Positions 1 to 6,675 of a stretch of 13,335 nt of DNA are shown piece after piece. The stretch is taken from the NCBI GenBank assembly GCA_031549455.1, contig JAVBPT010000047.1:1-13335 (forward strand). The letters are read 5' to 3'. Source of the DNA: JAVBPT01 sp031549455 (GTDB taxonomy: Bacteria > Bacillota > Clostridia > Lachnospirales > JAKSVV01). Made by a program: the position numbers and the translations under genes. The stretch's first letter is position 1. The number at the start of each line of letters is the position of its first letter. The notes beneath the pieces were generated by a model. It did not search any database. It saw only the letters and a program-made list of their open reading frames with translations, and was not told where the DNA came from.

Positions 1-1
1 G

Positions 2-397
2 AAAGATATCAGTCCACTGTCTAGTTTAAAGAACCTAACGGAACTGTATATCGATTTTTGTGAAATAAGTGATATTAGCCCAATAGCAGAATTGACGAAG
101 ATGACCAAACTCACGTTAAAGCAATGCCAAGGAATAAAAAATATCCGGGCGTTGGCAGGATTAAAAGATTTGACTTATCTCGATTTGTATGGCGACAGGA
201 TAACAGATATTAGTCCGCTAGAAAATTTGACAGCGTTAACCTATCTTGATCTGACTTATAACTATATTAGTGATATTCGTGTCTTATTAAAGCTGGTGAA
301 TTTAAAGGAGATTAAAATAGTGAAGGAATGGATCGCTTCAAACGAGAAAAACTTAGAAGTTTTCAAAGTCCTAAAAGAGAAGGAGATTTGCAGATAA
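2..397 (+). CDS. Leucine-rich repeat protein, C-terminal part (5' end outside window)
   Basis: The reading frame is open from base 2, so the gene begins upstream of the window; an internal ATG at 92 is not a credible start. About 131 codons are visible. They hold at least four leucine-rich repeats of roughly 22 residues with the pattern (I)xDIxPLxxLxxLxxLxL. Legible units include KDISPLSSLKNLTELYI, ISDISPIAELTKMTKL, ITDISPLENLTALTYLDL and ISDIRVLLKLVNLKEIKI. This spacing is typical of internalin-type or SDS22-like repeats, which form curved protein-binding surfaces. After the last repeat comes a short charged tail ending in KEKEICR. No LPXTG anchor or membrane segment appears at this end. The N-terminus, and so export or attachment, cannot be judged. 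The binding partner is unknown. A hairpin terminator follows 35 bp after the stop. Confidence 0.85.
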   Translation, partial: KDISPLSSLKNLTELYIDFCEISDISPIAELTKMTKLTLKQCQGIKNIRALAGLKDLTYLDLYGDRITDISPLENLTALTYLDLTYNYISDIRVLLKLVNLKEIKIVKEWIASNEKNLEVFKVLKEKEICR

Positions 398-431
398 AAT
401 GATAGGAGTAAAATTTTACTAACTTATAAAT

Positions 432-476
432 AAAAAATGAGGCACCAAAGCACAAAGTTTCAGTACCTCATTTTTT
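432..476. terminator. Bidirectional rho-independent terminator
   Basis: An 11-bp perfect stem (AAAAAATGAGG, 432-442, with CCTCATTTTTT, 466-476) encloses a 23-nt loop. The arms carry an A-run on one side and a T-run on the other, so the hairpin can work in both directions. It sits between the convergent LRR gene and the minus-strand hydrolase gene and probably ends both. Confidence 0.8.
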
Positions 477-519
477 ATGTCAAATAAGCTATCACATAGT
501 TTGACGGAACCGTTGCACT

Positions 520-1479
520 TTATAGCGCAGCATTCCTCTTGTTAATCCAGTCGACCGATGCATCCATAGCAACTCGGCAACCATTGGTTTGGTCTAGCGC
601 ATTTAACATAACGAAATCATGTATAATTGCCTGCACCTGAATGGCGGTCACATCCACGCCCGCACTTAATAAATTTTTAGCATATGCTTCGCCCTCATCT
701 CTTAAAACATCTGCCTCGCCATTGATGATCATAGCAGGGGGAAGATTTTCTAGTTGTTCTTTTGTGGCCCGAAGAGGAGAGGCGGTGATTTGATTCCGGT
801 CCTGCTCAGAAGTCGTATATTGATCCCAAAACCACATCATGCCCTCTCTATATAAATAGTAGTCAGTGGCAAATTCATAATAGGAAGGGGTATCAAAGCG
901 AGCGTTTGTAACAGGGTAATACAATAATTGTTTATGGATTTTAGGGCCACCAAAGTATTTGGCCATAAGACTCATAACGGTGGCCATATTTCCACCAACA
1001 CTATCTCCGGCTACTGTCAAACTATCTAGTTTTAAATTCCAGCCCATTTTTTTATTTAGGTCGGGAAGCATGCATAAGAGGTTATAGCACTGCTGGATAG
1101 CGGCAGGGTACTCTGCCTCGGGAGAAAGGCTGTATTCGGGAAACAAAACCACGGAATTGGTACGGGCAGCCAGTTCTCTTACCAGCTTTTCGTGTGTATG
1201 AAAGTTTCCGAATACCCATCCCGCACCATGAATATAAAAAATGACATTTTGATTTTGGGACGGATTAAGTGGTTTTACCTGAAACAGACGGACAGGTCCA
1301 TATGCACCCGTGTTCACATTCATATAGGTGATATTGGCGGGATATTTGTAAACAGGGGCATCTTGTGCTTCATCTAATTTCTTTCTTCCTTCTTCAGGAG
1401 GCAATTGGAAGATAAAAGGTGGTTTTGAATTGGCATCGCAAACTTGGTTTGCGGCTTTTTCTAAAGGAATACGTCTCAT
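520..1479 (-). CDS. Alpha/beta hydrolase (hormone-sensitive lipase family esterase)
   Basis: A 319-residue carboxylesterase or lipase-like enzyme expected to hydrolyse short-chain esters in the cytoplasm. The family motifs are all present. HGAGW at residues 84-88 corresponds to the HGGG oxyanion-hole motif. GDSVGG at 158-163 carries the nucleophile Ser160. Asp257 (in GEADVLRDEG) and His287 (in IIHDF) complete the triad with the spacing expected of alpha/beta hydrolase fold-3 proteins. There is no signal peptide or membrane segment, and the length is normal for the family. The ATG at 1479 follows a weak purine-rich site (GGAAAGAG, about 10 nt upstream). The gene stands alone on the minus strand, and I could not find a convincing promoter upstream. 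The physiological ester is not predictable from sequence. Confidence 0.9.
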   Translation of the reverse strand: MRRIPLEKAANQVCDANSKPPFIFQLPPEEGRKKLDEAQDAPVYKYPANITYMNVNTGAYGPVRLFQVKPLNPSQNQNVIFYIHGAGWVFGNFHTHEKLVRELAARTNSVVLFPEYSLSPEAEYPAAIQQCYNLLCMLPDLNKKMGWNLKLDSLTVAGDSVGGNMATVMSLMAKYFGGPKIHKQLLYYPVTNARFDTPSYYEFATDYYLYREGMMWFWDQYTTSEQDRNQITASPLRATKEQLENLPPAMIINGEADVLRDEGEAYAKNLLSAGVDVTAIQVQAIIHDFVMLNALDQTNGCRVAMDASVDWINKRNAAL

Positions 1480-1561
1480 CTTTCATTCTCTTTCCATTTA
1501 CTTTATTTATTACTTTATGATTTGGGAATAAAATAGTGTAGGTCAACAAAACAATGTATGT

Positions 1562-1736
1562 AGAAGGAAAAGCCGTTTCGAACCTAAAGAGATTCCTAAA
1601 AGCAAAGTTATCTATTTGGGTAACGATTGTTTTATCCTGACGGTATGATATTTATGCTGATTATAATCAAACAAACCCAGAGGAGGTAGAGCAGGAGAAG
1701 AGATATTTAAGAAAAAAGAATGATACGCTTTGGTAA
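1562..1736 (+). pseudogene. Possible frameshifted 3' remnant of an unrecognised gene
   Basis: Two protein-like stretches lie in adjoining frames. From about 1562 one frame reads through KVIYLGNDCFILT and stops at TGA 1646-1648. A second frame continues at once from 1644 as YDIYADYNQTNPEEVEQEKR and runs to TAA 1734-1736. Removing one base near 1643 joins them into a single C-terminal fragment of about 58 residues. No start codon with a ribosome site precedes it. The second frame alone is also open upstream to an ATG at 1554, but with an in-frame TGA at 1638-1640 and no ribosome site. I do not recognise the family. The join rests on protein-like composition only, so it may be chance. The stop lies in the loop of the following hairpin, as expected for the end of a once-functional gene. 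Confidence 0.3.
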
Positions 1737-1755
1737 GTCATTCTTTTTTCTTAAA
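1706..1755 (+). terminator. Perfect 18-bp hairpin, probable terminator
   Basis: TTTAAGAAAAAAGAATGA at 1706-1723 is exactly complementary to 1738-1755, with a 14-nt loop. The right arm contains a run of six T. It lies upstream of the promoter at 1775-1803, so it does not belong to the following gene. It probably ends transcription from the remnant before it and insulates the next promoter. Confidence 0.6.
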
Positions 1756-1774
1756 TTCAAAGCAATTTAACGTA

Positions 1775-1803
1775 TTGACAATCGACCGAAACCGTAATAT
1801 AAT
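1775..1803 (+). promoter_or_regulatory. Sigma-A promoter, consensus match
   Basis: TTGACA (1775-1780) and TATAAT (1798-1803) are separated by exactly 17 bp, so both hexamers are perfect consensus. Transcription should start near 1810, about 20 nt before the ATG at 1829. This rules out upstream in-frame starts for the next gene. Confidence 0.85.
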
Positions 1804-1828
1804 GATAAAAACATTTATGGGGGTTGAG

Positions 1829-2653
1829 ATGAAAAGTATAAATCAAAGAGCACAAGGTTTCGAGAAAGGAATTCATAGTGGAGCGATCATGCGGTTTTGC
1901 GTCTATGATCTTCCGTTCGGTGCGGCTTTGGTCGACTTACCTCATAAAGGAAAAGGGATTGCGATTGGCGTTTTGGGAGGGGGAGAGAGTAAAATAAAAC
2001 GATACGATCTGAGTGGAAACGAGCTTAGACAAATTGTGGGAATGAGAAGGAAAGGTGCGAATTTTAGGATGAGTAAGGAAGGGGGAACAATCTCCTTGAT
2101 TTGCGAAGGAAAAAATAACTTTACCGTAACCGAATATACTGAGAAACTTAGAAAAAAAAGGGTTAAAATAATCGATGGATTTTCCCCTAAGATAATCATA
2201 GCGACGATGGAGCACTTGTTTTGTATTAATAGGGAAACTGGAGAAGCAAGCGTCCATCTTATGGAGAACGGGGAGATCCAAAGCGAGATTTTTGTAATGA
2301 AACAAGAAATGGATGACTTTAAGGGTACGCTTGTCATTACAAACCCTAGCGAGGAGATTTTAGTCACAAAAGAGGTTGCATCGAAAACAGGAACTTTTAG
2401 TGCAATGGGGGCGGAAAAAAATGGAGGAAAGGCATACCTGGCTTTCGACCGGGAAATCATGGTGTTTGAAGATGGAGAGTATGCTGGAGTTTTTGAAGTG
2501 CCATGTGGACAAATACTTGGTTTAAATGTTGATCCCGAATCCTCACATCTTATGATATCAACCGAGGAAAATGGTTTGGGTAGGGTGGACTTGGTACCCT
2601 CTGAGGTGGTTTCAGAACTCCTAATAGGGAATGAAAACGAATTTGAAATGTAA
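1829..2653 (+). CDS. Hypothetical protein, beta-strand rich, propeller-like
   Basis: A 274-residue protein that I do not recognise. The frame is open from 1730, but the perfect promoter at 1775-1803 and the site GGGGGTTGAG before ATG 1829 fix the start. There is no signal peptide or membrane segment, so it is probably cytoplasmic. Several stretches look like successive beta-blades: a hydrophobic strand, a turn, then an aromatic or charged strand. Examples are GIAIGVLGGGESKIKRYDL (about 43-61), ATMEHLFCINRETGEA (125-140) and YLAFDREIMVFEDGEYAG (203-220), followed by LMISTEENGLGRVDLV near the C-terminus. This resembles a degenerate WD40 or PQQ-type propeller but is too weak to assign. The gene is a single transcription unit bounded by its own promoter and terminator. 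The promoter strength suggests constitutive, substantial expression. Function unknown. Confidence 0.8.
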   Translation: MKSINQRAQGFEKGIHSGAIMRFCVYDLPFGAALVDLPHKGKGIAIGVLGGGESKIKRYDLSGNELRQIVGMRRKGANFRMSKEGGTISLICEGKNNFTVTEYTEKLRKKRVKIIDGFSPKIIIATMEHLFCINRETGEASVHLMENGEIQSEIFVMKQEMDDFKGTLVITNPSEEILVTKEVASKTGTFSAMGAEKNGGKAYLAFDREIMVFEDGEYAGVFEVPCGQILGLNVDPESSHLMISTEENGLGRVDLVPSEVVSELLIGNENEFEM

Positions 2654-2665
2654 AAGGTGTTTTTA

Positions 2666-2698
2666 AATAGTCTTGAATGTATTCAGGATTATTTTTTT
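2666..2698 (+). terminator. Rho-independent terminator
   Basis: AATAGTCTTGAA (2666-2677) pairs with TTCAGGATTATT (2682-2693), including two G-U pairs, around a 4-nt loop. A seven-T run at 2692-2698 follows. It closes the gene ending at 2653, only a few bases before the -35 box of the next operon. Confidence 0.8.
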
Positions 2699-2701
2699 GT
2701 C

Positions 2702-2729
2702 TTGACAAATAATAAATTTTGCGTATACT
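2702..2729 (+). promoter_or_regulatory. Sigma-A promoter of the GntR/ABC operon
   Basis: TTGACA at 2702-2707 and TATACT at 2724-2729 with a 16-bp spacer. The start of transcription should fall near 2736, inside the inverted repeat listed next, which suggests repression of this promoter by the operon's first gene product. Confidence 0.75.
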
Positions 2730-2735
2730 GTATTA

Positions 2736-2760
2736 AGTGTATTAGTTAGCATCATACACT
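2736..2760 (+). promoter_or_regulatory. YtrA-type operator, AGTGTA-N13-TACACT
   Basis: AGTGTA (2736-2741) and TACACT (2755-2760) are perfect inverted half-sites 13 bp apart; the symmetry extends one base inward (AGTGTAT/ATACACT). From memory this is the operator described for the Bacillus subtilis repressor YtrA, and the gene that follows encodes a YtrA-like GntR protein. The site covers the expected transcription start, so binding would block initiation. Autoregulation is inferred from this layout. Confidence 0.75.
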
Positions 2761-2779
2761 ATAAAAAAGGAGGTGTAGA

Positions 2780-3133
2780 GTGAATAGTAGTGAGAAGATG
2801 AATGACCCGATCTATGTGCAGATCATTGAAAACATAAAACTGCAGATATTAAAGGGAGTCTTAAAACCAAATGAAAAACTTTCTTCTGTTAGAGAGCTGG
2901 CGGTTCTGCGGATGGTGAATCCCAATACCATACAAAGAGCTTATAGGGAACTAGAATCGGAGGGCTATATTTATACCGTACTCGGCAAAGGAAACTTTGT
3001 CAGCGAAAATATAGAACAAATTATTGAGAGACAAAGAAAAATACTGCTAGAGGCATTAAGAGAAAAAGTGAATGAGCTATTAGATCTTCACATAAAAAAA
3101 GAAGACATCATTAAAATAATAGAAGAAAGTTGA
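2780..3133 (+). CDS. GntR-family transcriptional regulator, YtrA subfamily
   Basis: A 117-residue DNA-binding repressor. A winged helix-turn-helix occupies about residues 8-76, with the subfamily hallmarks PIYVQIIENIK, LSSVRELA, VNPNTIQRAYRELESEGYIYT and GKGNFVSE. Only about 40 residues follow, mostly charged and helical (about 78-117). This short dimerisation tail is what separates YtrA-type regulators from FadR or HutC types, which carry large ligand domains. The start is GTG at 2780, set by AAGGAGG with 6-nt spacing; an in-frame ATG at 2798 lacks such a site. It is the first gene of a three-gene operon with the transporter genes, and a matching operator lies just upstream. In B. subtilis the YtrA regulon responds to cell-wall-active antibiotics; whether that holds here is inference. 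Confidence 0.92.
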   Translation: MNSSEKMNDPIYVQIIENIKLQILKGVLKPNEKLSSVRELAVLRMVNPNTIQRAYRELESEGYIYTVLGKGNFVSENIEQIIERQRKILLEALREKVNELLDLHIKKEDIIKIIEES

Positions 3134-3143
3134 GGTGAAAAAT

Positions 3144-4043
3144 TTGATAACGGTAAAATCATTGAAAAAAGGTTTTGACAAAACGCTTGTCCTTTCCGAT
3201 CTCAATATGAAAGTAGAAAAAGGGAGCATTTATGGACTTGTTGGGCCAAACGGCTCAGGGAAAACAACCCTCATAAAGCACCTTGCGGGAGTATATAAAG
3301 AGGAAGCGGGTGAGATAAGAATTGATGGGGAGGGAGTTTATGAAAACATCGCTCTAAAGCAAAGGATAGGGTATATACAGGACGACTTTTATGCATTCAA
3401 CCAATACACAATAGAAAATATGGCTACATTTTATAAAGGCATTTATCATAAATTTAACACAGAGAAGTTTGAGAAATTAGGGGAGATCTTTAACATTAGC
3501 AAAAAGAGAAGAATCAAAACATTATCTAAGGGGATGAAGAAGCAGGTGGCTTTTTGGCTAACGCTTAGCGCAGAACCAGATATTCTGATTCTGGATGAAC
3601 CATTAGACGGGCTAGATCCGATCATGCGTAGAAATGTGTTAAAGCTGATATTGAACGAGGTCTCAAAGAGGGAGATGACCACATTGGTATCCTCTCACAA
3701 CCTAAGAGAATTAGAGGACATTTGTGATTCAGTTGGTTTTATGGATAAGGGAAGAATTGTGCTTGAGAAAAAGTTAGACGAACTTAGAGTAAATATCCAT
3801 AAGGTTCAACTTGCTTTTGACCATGAAGAAGAACTGACATTTTCGGAGCAGCTAAAGGTGGTCAATAAGGAGCGGGTGGGCAAAGTATATAACGTCATTA
3901 TAAGGGGAGATAAAGAAAAGCTAGAAAAGGAGATCAAAATAAAGAAACCCATTATATTTGATTTATTACCACTCACATTAGAGGAAGTATTTATTTATGA
4001 GCTAGGGGGTGAAGAAATTGAAGCAAATAAATTCTTTAATTAA
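3144..4043 (+). CDS. ABC transporter ATP-binding protein (YtrB-like)
   Basis: A cytoplasmic ATPase of about 299 residues that should drive the permease encoded next. Counted from the alternative GTG at 3135 (subtract 3 for the chosen start), motifs are Walker A GPNGSGKTT at 37-45, Q-loop Gln82, signature LSKGMKKQ at 130-137, Walker B LILDEP at 151-156, D-loop LDGLD at 157-161 and the switch His188. The signature departs from LSGGQ, as is common in ABC-2 exporter ATPases. Residues beyond about 215 form the usual C-terminal extension ending LTLEEVFIYEL. I chose TTG 3144 because GAGGTG sits 6 nt ahead of it; GTG 3135 would lie inside that ribosome site. The regulator's stop overlaps the same site, and the 3' end overlaps the permease start. 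Confidence 0.92.
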   Translation: MITVKSLKKGFDKTLVLSDLNMKVEKGSIYGLVGPNGSGKTTLIKHLAGVYKEEAGEIRIDGEGVYENIALKQRIGYIQDDFYAFNQYTIENMATFYKGIYHKFNTEKFEKLGEIFNISKKRRIKTLSKGMKKQVAFWLTLSAEPDILILDEPLDGLDPIMRRNVLKLILNEVSKREMTTLVSSHNLRELEDICDSVGFMDKGRIVLEKKLDELRVNIHKVQLAFDHEEELTFSEQLKVVNKERVGKVYNVIIRGDKEKLEKEIKIKKPIIFDLLPLTLEEVFIYELGGEEIEANKFFN

Positions 4044-6135
4044 CATGCAGGTGCTAAAGAATAATTTAAAACAATACTGGTTAATCGGACTTGGCTATGT
4101 CATCTTACTATTTTTGATTTTCCCATTAAGTGTGATTATGAGCGCGCAGAACTATGTTGATCTTCAAAGCATCACAAAGGCGGAGCGACTAGCGAGATTT
4201 GTTCAATATTTTTTGAACTTTACAAATGGTGGACAGATCGTCTTGATGATCGTTGTGATCCTTCCTGTTTTGCTTGCCATTCTGATATTTAAATATATGC
4301 AGCATCAAAGCAGTGTTACTTTTATGCATGGCTTACCGGCAACAAGAACACAGCTTCTAAATACGGGAATTCTAACCGGTAAAATAATTCTGATTCTTCC
4401 AACTGTATTGATTGGTCTAATTGTAATGGTTGAAAAATGGGCATATGGTTTAACACTGGTAACTTATGGATCTATTTTTAAATGGGTGTTTATTGTGTGT
4501 ATACTCTCACTATTTATGTTTATGTTTACCACATTCGTTGGACTCTGCATCGGAAATTCGATCATTCAGGGCGTGGTGAGCTATATCCTTCTAATCCTTC
4601 CATTTGTGATTGGTGTAACGATTTTTTATACACTTTCTGAGCTCCTGTCTTCTTATGTGGTCCAAACAGCCTATATTGAGAAACTGGAGTACATCAGTCC
4701 CATTGCTAGGATGATGGGGATTTATAGAGAGCATTCATTCGGGATAAAAGAGATGGTGTTTTACATCATTGCGATGCTTGTGATCTATATCCTATCCATT
4801 TATGTATATAAACTACGAAAGAGCGAGAGCGCGACAGAAAGTGTGTGCTTCGACATTCTAAAACCAATCTTTAAATATGGTGTTGCATTCTGTGCTACCA
4901 TCACGGTTGGTATCCTAATGATGAGTCTTCAAAGAAGTAGCAGCGCGTGGTTGATTTTTGGTTATATCGTAGGATCAATACTTGGCTACTTTATTGCAGA
5001 GATGATTCTGAAGAAAAGTATTTATATTTTTAAAAGTAGTTATAAAGGATTTGTTGCTTACATTTTGCTCTTCTTTATACTCTTTGGTCTGGTTAAGGTT
5101 GATGCGGTTGGATTTAAAAGAAGGGTACCCAAACTTTCACAGATTAAGAGTGCAAATTTTTCAAATGAATTCGAGGATAGCGAATATGATTATGCAAGTA
5201 GGCGTTTTATATTGATTCCACCTAAGAGCAGTGTAACGGAAGAAGAAAACATTAAACAGGTTATGGAAATTCATAAGAAGCTAATTGATTCGAAAGGGGA
5301 TCAAAATGTATATGACATTCGAAATGGATATGTTACTTATGAACTCAAAAATGGAACCAAGATGGTTAGAAAGTATAGTTACACTATAGAAGAAATCGAA
5401 ACGGAATTACGCCCGCTGTATGAGTCTAGGGAATATAAAATGAAAAAGTATCAAGATATTTTCAATATGGATATGGGCGAATTTACAACTGCCTATTTAT
5501 ATAGTGCCTATCTGAATAAACAACTCCAAATTACAAGCAAAAAAGAGGCGGCCGCTTTGTTGGAAGCTTTAAAACAGGATGTTTTGGCGGAAAAGTTTGA
5601 GCAGATGGTTTCCGAAGAGAGACAAGCGACAGTAGAATTTAATGTGGTTGATACGGAGGCAGAGCAAAGGATGAGTGAGTATGGGGATTCTTATCCAAGA
5701 ACGCCAGAGAAGTCTTTGAAGCCCTACATTGTCATCAAGAGAAGCTATATGAGAACCTACGAGTTTCTGGATGATCATGACTATTATGATAAAATTATTT
5801 TATCAGCAAAAGATGTAAAACAAATGATTGTTTATCGCAAAGAAGAGACTTCTATTACAGAGAGTGGAGATTTAATCGAGACCAGAAGCTATTACTATAA
5901 CTCCAAAGAGGACGATTTTGATAGTGTGAAAGAAAATTATAGACATATCATTATCGATGACAAAGGGGATATGGAGATGTACATCCAAATGTTATCAAGT
6001 GATTACTCCAAATATGATTTCGGCTATAGAATTGGTATGGTGTTGTATAATGATGAAAAAGACTATGAACGTTTTGTCATTGGAACATTTGAGAACAATC
6101 AGATCCCTAAAAAAATAGTGGATGCACTAGAATAG
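4018..6135 (+). CDS. ABC-2 type permease with large C-terminal soluble domain
   Basis: A membrane partner of the preceding ATPase, about 705 residues. Counted from the GTG at 4009 (subtract 3 for the chosen start), hydrophobic segments lie at about 24-46, 76-95, 120-141, 157-182, 186-209, 248-267, 288-306, 313-332 and 346-364. Residues 367-708 are hydrophilic and rich in Glu, Lys, Asp and Tyr. This long tail after the last helix resembles the DUF6449-type domain found on permeases next to YtrA-like regulators; that assignment is from memory. Its side of the membrane depends on the helix count. The TTG at 4018 is preferred because GGGGGTG precedes it by 6 nt, copying the arrangement of the ATPase gene. 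It overlaps the ATPase gene by 26 nt, which implies translational coupling. Substrate unknown; peptide antibiotic or envelope-stress export is plausible. Confidence 0.88.
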   Translation: MKQINSLINMQVLKNNLKQYWLIGLGYVILLFLIFPLSVIMSAQNYVDLQSITKAERLARFVQYFLNFTNGGQIVLMIVVILPVLLAILIFKYMQHQSSVTFMHGLPATRTQLLNTGILTGKIILILPTVLIGLIVMVEKWAYGLTLVTYGSIFKWVFIVCILSLFMFMFTTFVGLCIGNSIIQGVVSYILLILPFVIGVTIFYTLSELLSSYVVQTAYIEKLEYISPIARMMGIYREHSFGIKEMVFYIIAMLVIYILSIYVYKLRKSESATESVCFDILKPIFKYGVAFCATITVGILMMSLQRSSSAWLIFGYIVGSILGYFIAEMILKKSIYIFKSSYKGFVAYILLFFILFGLVKVDAVGFKRRVPKLSQIKSANFSNEFEDSEYDYASRRFILIPPKSSVTEEENIKQVMEIHKKLIDSKGDQNVYDIRNGYVTYELKNGTKMVRKYSYTIEEIETELRPLYESREYKMKKYQDIFNMDMGEFTTAYLYSAYLNKQLQITSKKEAAALLEALKQDVLAEKFEQMVSEERQATVEFNVVDTEAEQRMSEYGDSYPRTPEKSLKPYIVIKRSYMRTYEFLDDHDYYDKIILSAKDVKQMIVYRKEETSITESGDLIETRSYYYNSKEDDFDSVKENYRHIIIDDKGDMEMYIQMLSSDYSKYDFGYRIGMVLYNDEKDYERFVIGTFENNQIPKKIVDALE

Positions 6136-6145
6136 GATGAGAAGG

Positions 6146-6168
6146 AGAGTGTTGAATACACTCTTTTT
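6146..6168 (+). terminator. Rho-independent terminator of the ABC operon
   Basis: AGAGTGT (6146-6152) and ACACTCT (6158-6164) form a 7-bp stem with a 5-nt loop, followed by a T-run to 6168. It lies 11 bp after the permease stop and ends just before the rplI promoter. Confidence 0.8.
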
Positions 6169-6170
6169 CC

Positions 6171-6199
6171 TTGCAATTATTTGAATAATTCGATATAAT
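6171..6199 (+). promoter_or_regulatory. Sigma-A promoter of rplI
   Basis: TTGCAA (6171-6176) and TATAAT (6194-6199) are separated by 17 bp. Transcription should start near 6206, leaving a leader of about 15 nt that contains the ribosome site AAGGAGAGG. Confidence 0.7.
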
Positions 6200-6220
6200 A
6201 ATTTCAAGGAGAGGTAGTTT

Positions 6221-6664
6221 ATGAAGGTTATTTTATTAAATGATGTAAAGACATTAGGAAAAAAAGATGCCATTTTAGAAGTGAGCGAAGGATACGCCAA
6301 TAACTTCTTAATCAAAAAGGGACTTGCCATTCCAGCAGACAATGCCAATATGAATATTTTAAAATCAAAGCAAAAGCAGGAAGAAAGGAGAAAACAGGAT
6401 GAGCTTGAGGAAGCAAAAAGTCAGGCGGAAATTTTAAAGAAATATGAGTATAAAATTCTTACAAAAGCAGGGGCGGCAGGGAAGACTTTTGGAAGTATCA
6501 CAAATGCTGAGATCGCAAACGAGATTGAAAAAGTTACAAAGTTGAAAATAGACAAGAGAAAGATCGTCTTAAAGGAGACTATTAAAATGCTTGGGATCTA
6601 TGAGATCACGGTTAAATTGCATCCGGAAGTAAGTGTCAACATAAAAATTGAGATTAATGTTTAA
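6221..6664 (+). CDS. rplI: 50S ribosomal protein bL9
   Basis: A 147-residue protein matching bL9 along its full length. The N-terminal RNA-binding domain MKVILLNDVKTLGKKDAILEVSEGYANNFLIKKGLA carries the family signature (GYANNFLIKKG). A long, highly charged connecting helix covers about residues 43-75. The C-terminal domain, about 80-147, includes GKTFGSIT and ends in IKIEINV. bL9 binds 23S rRNA at the base of the L1 stalk and reaches out between ribosomes, helping keep the reading frame. The ATG has a strong site, AAGGAGAGG. In many Firmicutes rplI sits with gdpP and the replicative helicase gene; here it stands alone with its own promoter, and the next gene is convergent. The last codons are part of the shared hairpin at 6643-6675. 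Confidence 0.97.
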   Translation: MKVILLNDVKTLGKKDAILEVSEGYANNFLIKKGLAIPADNANMNILKSKQKQEERRKQDELEEAKSQAEILKKYEYKILTKAGAAGKTFGSITNAEIANEIEKVTKLKIDKRKIVLKETIKMLGIYEITVKLHPEVSVNIKIEINV

Positions 6665-6675
6665 TCTCAATTTTT
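6643..6675. terminator. Bidirectional terminator shared by rplI and the helicase gene
   Basis: AAAAATTGAGATTAA (6643-6657) is perfectly complementary to 6661-6675, leaving a 3-nt loop, TGT. The palindrome contains the stop codons of both convergent genes (TAA 6662-6664 on plus, TGA at 6667-6669 on minus) and encodes the last residues of both proteins. Each RNA strand ends with a run of five U, so termination can work in both directions. Confidence 0.8.

Noticed and set aside
92..394. LRR DNA repeats as a tandem repeat or CRISPR-like array
   Set aside because: The about 66-bp periodicity is explained by 22-residue protein repeats, and the DNA copies are too divergent for an array.
1480..1553. 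Possible minus-strand promoter for the hydrolase gene (TTGACC near 1540)
   Set aside because: No acceptable -10 box at 16-18 bp spacing was found.
1730..1828. Upstream extension of the 274-residue protein to an ATG at 1730
   Set aside because: A perfect sigma-A promoter (1775-1803) lies inside the extension and there is no ribosome site at 1730; ATG 1829 has GGGGGTTGAG.
1937..2460. Minus-strand open frames of 122 and 172 codons
   Set aside because: They lie opposite the well-supported plus-strand gene, lack ribosome sites and have low-complexity Ser/Phe/Leu-rich products typical of shadow frames.
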